Of a stretch of 64,000 bases of DNA, positions 60,510 through 64,000 are shown one piece after another. The notes under the pieces were generated by a model. It did no database searches, had not been told where the DNA came from, and worked only from the letters and a program-made list of their open reading frames with translations. The stretch is from Brevibacillus formosus (lineage in GTDB: Bacteria; Bacillota; Bacilli; Brevibacillales; Brevibacillaceae): NCBI RefSeq assembly GCF_003013405.1, contig NZ_PXZL01000013.1:1-64000 (forward strand). Direction: 5' to 3'. How positions within the stretch are numbered: position 1 is the stretch's first letter; each line of letters starts with the position of its first letter. The translations under genes and the position numbers were made by a program.

Positions 60510-61202
60510 ATGTCGAGGTTTCAAAACAGCACACTTCGTGAAAAATACGGGATACCAAACAACGCAGTGATTACGATCGGCGGGACAGTAGGGGTAGGAA
60601 AATCCACCTTTACACATGCCTTGGCAGATCAGCTCGGATTTCGTGTGTCCGTAGAAAAGGTTGACAATAACCCGTATTTGGGCCGTTACTATAACGATTT
60701 ATCGCGTTGGGGTTTCCATTTGCAAATTTTCTTTTTGGCAGAACGCTTTAAAGAACAAAAAAGGATGTTTGATTATGGCGGCGGTTTTGTCCAAGATCGC
60801 TCTATTTATGAGGATACCGGGATTTTTGCCCGCATGCTGTACGAGCAAGGCAACATGACAGAAGAAGATTACCGCACTTATACAGAACTTTTTGAAGCGA
60901 TGGTCATGACGCCTTACTTCCCGCATCCGGATATTTTGATTTACTTAGAGGGAAGCTTCGATGATATTATTGGTCGCGTAAAAGAGCGCGGGCGTCCGAT
61001 GGAGCAACAAACTCCGGTCGATTACTGGCAGGATTTATTTGGCCGCTATGATAGCTGGATTGCCTCCTTTACTTCCTGTCCGATTTTGCGGGTCAATATC
61101 AACGAATACGACGTTGTGGAGGACCCATCTTCCGTAGAGAGCATTATTGCTCGGGCTGCTGAAAAAATTCGGATTGGACGAGCTACACGCTTTTCATCAT
61201 AG
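60510..61202 (+). CDS. dck: Deoxyadenosine/deoxycytidine kinase (Dck-like)
   Basis: 230-residue deoxynucleoside kinase. It shows the P-loop GGTVGVGKSTFTHAL, VDNNPYLGRYYNDLSRWGFH, FFLAERFKEQKRMF, the catalytic FVQDRSIYEDTGIFARML (DRS motif) and FEAMVMTPYFPHPDILIYLE, nearly identical in pattern to B. subtilis Dck. It phosphorylates deoxyadenosine and deoxycytidine for dNTP salvage. Its N-terminus (MSRFQNSTLREKY) is longer than in B. subtilis. AAGGAG precedes the ATG. It forms an operon with dgk and is followed by a terminator. Confidence 0.94.
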   Translation: MSRFQNSTLREKYGIPNNAVITIGGTVGVGKSTFTHALADQLGFRVSVEKVDNNPYLGRYYNDLSRWGFHLQIFFLAERFKEQKRMFDYGGGFVQDRSIYEDTGIFARMLYEQGNMTEEDYRTYTELFEAMVMTPYFPHPDILIYLEGSFDDIIGRVKERGRPMEQQTPVDYWQDLFGRYDSWIASFTSCPILRVNINEYDVVEDPSSVESIIARAAEKIRIGRATRFSS

Positions 61203-61220
61203 AAGCCCATAGCAATAACA

Positions 61221-61278
61221 AAAGCACCCCTGCATTTTGCCGGTAAGAAGGCGGAAGCAGGGGTACTTTGCTTTTATT
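61221..61278. terminator. Terminator between dck and the TetR gene
   Basis: AAAAGCACCCCTGC and GCAGGGGTACTTTG/CTTTT form a long stem with a small mismatch around a GC-rich loop; usable from both sides. Confidence 0.75.
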
Positions 61279-61864
61279 TGGTGCGATATCCTTCCAAGAG
61301 AAGGGTCATTGCTGCTGAAACTTCCGCAAGAGATTTCTCATGATCAGGCGTCTCCGAAATCCAGAGCACGGCTTCGTTCATGGCACCAGACAGCAAATGC
61401 GTCAGAGCATCGATGGAAACGGGACGTAGGTACCCTTGATCTTGCATCGTTTGAAGCTGCTCCCTGAGATGCCGCATGGAGTTTTCCTCGTCCATCCGGC
61501 GCCACGTTTCCCATCCGATGACAGAAGGTCCATCGATAAGCAAAATCCGCTTGTTGCGATGTTCGACTGCCGCAGAGACAAATGCCAAGCAACCCAAGAT
61601 CAATTGTTGCCAAGGCTCCCCACTTTTCGCAGCTTCAGCTTCTACTCGCTCTCCGATTTCTTGTTGGACAGAAGCAAGTACTGCCTCAAATAATCCTTCT
61701 TTGCTCCCGAAATGATGGTACAGTGCACCACGGGTCACCCCGGCTTGTTTTACGATGTCTTCCATGGCGGCATCCGCGTAGCCTTGCCTGGAGAACATCT
61801 CTCTTGCTACGTCGATTAATTTTTGCATCGTCTGCTGTTTTTGCTCTGCTTTTGACATCTTCAT
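61274..61864 (-). CDS. TetR-family transcriptional regulator
   Basis: 196-residue TetR-type repressor. The helix-turn-helix is FSRQGYADAAMEDIVKQAGV then TRGALYHHFGSKEGLFEAVL, followed by an all-helical ligand domain with IDGPSVIGWETWR, which occurs in YcdC/YxaF-like members. AAGGAGA precedes the ATG at nine bases. It lies 33 bases downstream of a VOC-family gene on the same strand. A perfect 21-bp palindrome before that gene is the likely operator, so both genes would be controlled together. The ligand is unknown. Confidence 0.9.
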   Translation of the reverse strand: MKMSKAEQKQQTMQKLIDVAREMFSRQGYADAAMEDIVKQAGVTRGALYHHFGSKEGLFEAVLASVQQEIGERVEAEAAKSGEPWQQLILGCLAFVSAAVEHRNKRILLIDGPSVIGWETWRRMDEENSMRHLREQLQTMQDQGYLRPVSIDALTHLLSGAMNEAVLWISETPDHEKSLAEVSAAMTLLLEGYRTK

Positions 61865-61897
61865 GCTATACGATCTCCTTACTTATTTCATGCCAGG

Positions 61898-62323
61898 TTA
61901 GACAGGGTCAACATAACTGTCAGCATACGCTGCAGAAGGCGGGATTACCTTTATGATATCAAGTAAAATGCCGTTTGGATCGGCTGTAATAAAATGCCGC
62001 TGACCGAAATCCTCGTCTCTAATGTCGAGATGGAGAGGAAGACCTGCTTTCACAATAAGTCTCTCGTATTCAGCGTCAACATCATCGACTTCGAAATTAA
62101 GGATAAGGCCACCATCTACTGGCTTTCGGAATCCTTGTGGGATCGTGTTGTGAGAAGAATCCAAGATGGCTAGCTCAAATGCCGGAGTGCTGCTTAAATT
62201 TTGCAGGCTCACATACCAGTCTGCTTCGAAAACAATTTCAAATCCAAAGTGTTCACGATAAAACTTCGCGCTGGCCTCAACTTGTTCTGTCAAAATGACA
62301 GGGTAAAAGCTGTTCACTTTCAT
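61898..62323 (-). CDS. VOC-superfamily (glyoxalase/bleomycin resistance-like) protein
   Basis: 141-residue protein of the vicinal oxygen chelate fold made of two beta-alpha-beta-beta-beta units. The first has [20 protein letters not shown] and the second has [20 protein letters not shown] and [20 protein letters not shown]. Metal ligands cannot be fully assigned: His and Glu are present in the second half, but the N-terminal His is missing. Possible roles are detoxification or binding of a toxic compound. ATG 62323 follows GAGGGAGAGA. It is first in a two-gene unit with the TetR-type regulator. Confidence 0.82.
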   Translation of the reverse strand: MKVNSFYPVILTEQVEASAKFYREHFGFEIVFEADWYVSLQNLSSTPAFELAILDSSHNTIPQGFRKPVDGGLILNFEVDDVDAEYERLIVKAGLPLHLDIRDEDFGQRHFITADPNGILLDIIKVIPPSAAYADSYVDPV

Positions 62324-62362
62324 TACGGATCTCTCCCTCACGATTTGGATGAGGTTAATTTA

Positions 62363-62383
62363 ACATACATACTGTATGTATGT
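62363..62383 (-). promoter_or_regulatory. TetR-type operator, perfect 21-bp palindrome
   Basis: ACATACATAC-T-GTATGTATGT is perfectly symmetrical about base 62373 and lies 40 bp before the VOC gene start. It has the form of YvdT/AcrR-like TetR operators and is the best site for the local TetR protein. Confidence 0.82.
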
Positions 62384-62501
62384 AAAGTGATTTCGCAATT
62401 TTTTCAACAAAGCTTTCCTACACTTTGCCACATGCAAATGGGCAACGGATAAACCCCGCTGTGGTATAATAAGAGCATCTTGGAATTAAAGGGGCTCAGA
62501 C

Positions 62502-63239
62502 ATGGCAGAAGAATGGTTTGAACGCAGCTTTCGCGAAGATTATGTGCTTGTGTATCGTCATAGGGACGACTCGGCAGCAGATGGAGAGATCGCTAATCTG
62601 TTGGAAAGATTGCCGGTAAAGGACACAGGGCGCGTACTTGATCTTTGCTGCGGGAGCGGGCGTCATTCGCGTGCGCTGGCTCGCCGGGGGTATGAAGTAG
62701 TTGGTGTGGATTTGTCACCTGTTCTTTTACAGTTGGCAGAGGAACAAAACAACTATCCACAGCTAAGTTTTGCCCGCTGTGACATGCGCGACATTCCGTT
62801 TCACGAAGAATTTGATATCGTGGTGAATTTGTTTACCAGCTTTGGTTATTTCTCCACAGATGAAGAAAATGCTAACGTTATTCGTAACATGGCACAAGCG
62901 CTCAAAACAAAAGGTGAAGTGGTCATCGATTTCTTAAATGCAGCGTATGTCATCGATAATCTCGTGCCGCACTCCTCGAAGGAAGTCAGTGGGATGTTGA
63001 TTAAAGAAGAACGCTGGATCCAGGATGGATTTGTGAAAAAGCGGATTCTGATTTCCGATGAGTCTTCGAATGAACCGCGTGAGTATATGGAGCAGGTTCG
63101 CTTGTTTTCTGCCCAGCAAATGATTGCCATGCTGACAGAGGCAGGATTCGAAAAAATTCAAGTGTTTGGAAATTATCAGTTTGACGAATATGTGGCGCAT
63201 GAATCACCGCGTATGATTTTTTATGCTGTGAAGCAATAG
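62502..63239 (+). CDS. SAM-dependent methyltransferase (class I)
   Basis: 245-residue class I methyltransferase. The SAM loop is RVLDLCCGSGRHSRALARRG (motif I), followed by EVVGVDLSP (motif post-I acidic residue), ARCDMRDIPF (motif II) and IVVNLFTSFGYF. The C-terminal half is beta-rich and ends DEYVAHESPRMIFYAVK. Proteins of this type are annotated as small-molecule or unknown-substrate methyltransferases. A TATAAT (62465-62470) and AAAGGGG lie upstream. It is followed after 76 bases by a small pterin dehydratase-like gene, possibly in one transcript. Confidence 0.88.
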   Translation: MAEEWFERSFREDYVLVYRHRDDSAADGEIANLLERLPVKDTGRVLDLCCGSGRHSRALARRGYEVVGVDLSPVLLQLAEEQNNYPQLSFARCDMRDIPFHEEFDIVVNLFTSFGYFSTDEENANVIRNMAQALKTKGEVVIDFLNAAYVIDNLVPHSSKEVSGMLIKEERWIQDGFVKKRILISDESSNEPREYMEQVRLFSAQQMIAMLTEAGFEKIQVFGNYQFDEYVAHESPRMIFYAVKQ

Positions 63240-63315
63240 GTTGCGGATAACCTGTACGTCTCGTGAATATGATGGTGTAACAACCATTTATCGGGTAAAA
63301 GGGGGCATTGCTACA

Positions 63316-63600
63316 ATGAGCAAGCTGTCTTTGGAACAGGTCAAATTGTATCTGAGCAAGGTACCTGGCTGGAAGCTGGTAGAAGACCGAATGGCGCTAT
63401 CACGCACGTACCACTGTCGTGACTTTTCCACTGCGATCAGTTTCGTCAACCGTGTGGCAGAGATGCTTGAGCATGACAATCAGCACGTGGAGATTCATCT
63501 GGCAGGTGGAACAGTCACGTTTACGTTAGCCACCCGCGAGGCAAAAGGTTTAACCGGCAAAGATTTTGCATTAGCCCAGACCATTAGCAAAGTAAGCTGA
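63316..63600 (+). CDS. Pterin-4a-carbinolamine dehydratase-like protein with lost active-site histidines
   Basis: 94-residue protein of the PCD/DCoH fold: KLYLSKVPGWKLVEDRMALS, then FSTAISFVNRVAEMLEHDNQ and TVTFTLATREAKGLTGKDFA. The fold and length are right. The normal catalytic HHP(D/E) segment is replaced by QHVE, and the later His before the GLT segment is Arg (ATREAKGLT). Dehydratase activity is therefore doubtful; the protein may bind pterins or act as a structural partner. ATG 63316 follows AAAAGGGGG. The open frame extends upstream to 63241 but without an RBS. Confidence 0.8.
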   Translation: MSKLSLEQVKLYLSKVPGWKLVEDRMALSRTYHCRDFSTAISFVNRVAEMLEHDNQHVEIHLAGGTVTFTLATREAKGLTGKDFALAQTISKVS

Positions 63601-63619
63601 TAGGCAGAAGAGAAGTAGC

Positions 63620-63652
63620 CGCTTCCCATAGCGAAGCGGTGTTTCTTTTTGG
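63620..63652 (+). terminator. Terminator of the dehydratase-like gene
   Basis: CCGCTTC and GAAGCGG pair around CCATAGC, followed by TGTTTCTTTTT. Confidence 0.8.
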
Positions 63653-63711
63653 CTTTTTACGAGCTACTTTGTTATGATGGGCAGTATGAACCATTTCGGA
63701 GGGATTATTAG

Positions 63712-64000
63712 ATGGACATTCAACAACACGAGCAATTGATTCAGCTGTTGGCGGAATATAAAAATCAAAAGGCTTCCGTGACTTTTACCCAATGGGATAC
63801 CGATAGTGAAGAAGAGGAAGAGGTAACACAATTTCAAGCGCAGCTTCTGGAAACCAAGCTGACTGACAATGAATTTGAAGAAAAAGATCTCCTGCTCGTG
63901 TTTACGACAGCAGAGGGCGAAGAAATGGAAATCCTGATGGAGATTCCGGGTGATGAGGTAGATTTGGCTAGCTATGAGGAAGGCCATTTACGTATTTTTG
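63712..64000 (+). CDS. Acidic hypothetical protein, cut off by the window end
   Basis: ATG 63712 follows GGAGGGATTATTAG and opens a frame that runs past base 64000, so at least 96 residues are encoded and the C-terminus is missing. The visible part is very acidic (SEEEEEV, LTDNEFEEKDLLLV, EGEEMEILMEIPGDEVDLAS) and appears to be alpha/beta, with no membrane segment or cysteine. I do not recognise a family from this portion. Codon use looks like that of its neighbours. Confidence 0.7.
   Translation, partial: MDIQQHEQLIQLLAEYKNQKASVTFTQWDTDSEEEEEVTQFQAQLLETKLTDNEFEEKDLLLVFTTAEGEEMEILMEIPGDEVDLASYEEGHLRIF

Overview
The window reads as chromosomal DNA of a spore-forming member of the Bacillota, most like Brevibacillus (Paenibacillaceae). 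Many genes have recognisable Bacillus subtilis counterparts (ytqA, yodPQRST, ypuI, sinR/sinI, msmX-yxkF, acsA, czcD/czcO, ycgR/ycgQ, thiD, splB, dgk/dck), sporulation genes are scattered through it (yhcN-type lipoprotein, splB, a YjcZ-like peptide), Shine-Dalgarno sequences are strong and GTG/TTG starts are common. The genus is an inference from gene content only.

Layout. 1-1130: six tRNA genes (Ser, Met, His, Cys, Arg, then Leu with its own promoter). 1.3-4.7 kb: membrane glycosyltransferase, YtqA radical-SAM protein, glycerophosphodiesterase and a 25-residue YjcZ-like peptide. 4.9-13.0 kb: a yod-type locus (acetyltransferase, PucR-type regulator, aminotransferase, two CoA-transferase subunits, M20 deacylase, aldehyde dehydrogenase) that lacks the lysine 2,3-aminomutase gene usually found with it. 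13.0-25.1 kb: tRNA-Ser, acyl-CoA ligase, a secreted NamZ-polysaccharide deacetylase fusion, a stalk-domain protein, a YhcN/YlaJ lipoprotein, a large ATPase-TPR-BTAD regulator, and a TetR/HlyD/ABC-permease export operon.

25.3-38.4 kb is the most interesting part. After ypuI come a SinI-like antirepressor and a SinR-like repressor on the minus strand, in the reverse of the B. subtilis order. A 490-bp intergenic region with three GTTCTYT-type SinR operator motifs follows, two of them directly downstream of a candidate promoter. An eight-gene operon then runs to a perfect 13-bp terminator: a membrane HEAT-repeat protein, a processive family 2 glycosyltransferase, a protein with a possible degenerate GGDEF domain joined to a receiver domain, a WbpA-like UDP-HexNAc dehydrogenase, GlmS, a 52-residue protein, GlmU and a membrane-anchored two-barrel glycoside hydrolase. 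I read it as a SinR-repressed, synthase-dependent exopolysaccharide locus that makes its own UDP-GlcNAc and UDP-HexNAc-uronate precursors, formally similar to a hyaluronan operon but probably using an N-acetylhexosaminuronate.

38.4-64 kb is mostly housekeeping or small regulons: a subtilase, HAD phosphatase, MsmX ATPase with YxkF, metallophosphoesterase and acetyl-CoA synthetase; a zinc-linked cluster (czcD, czcO, CadC/CzrA-type repressor, and ycgR-ycgQ behind a Fur/Zur-shaped palindrome); an Rrf2 regulator whose operator is repeated before the adjacent esterase; a SET-domain protein; a NarL-type two-component pair; thiD; an ECF sigma factor with a DUF4179-type anti-sigma; splB; dgk-dck; a VOC/TetR pair with a perfect 21-bp palindrome; a methyltransferase; a degenerate pterin dehydratase-like protein; and a gene cut off by the window edge. 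I found no phage, intact insertion sequence, CRISPR array or rRNA gene.
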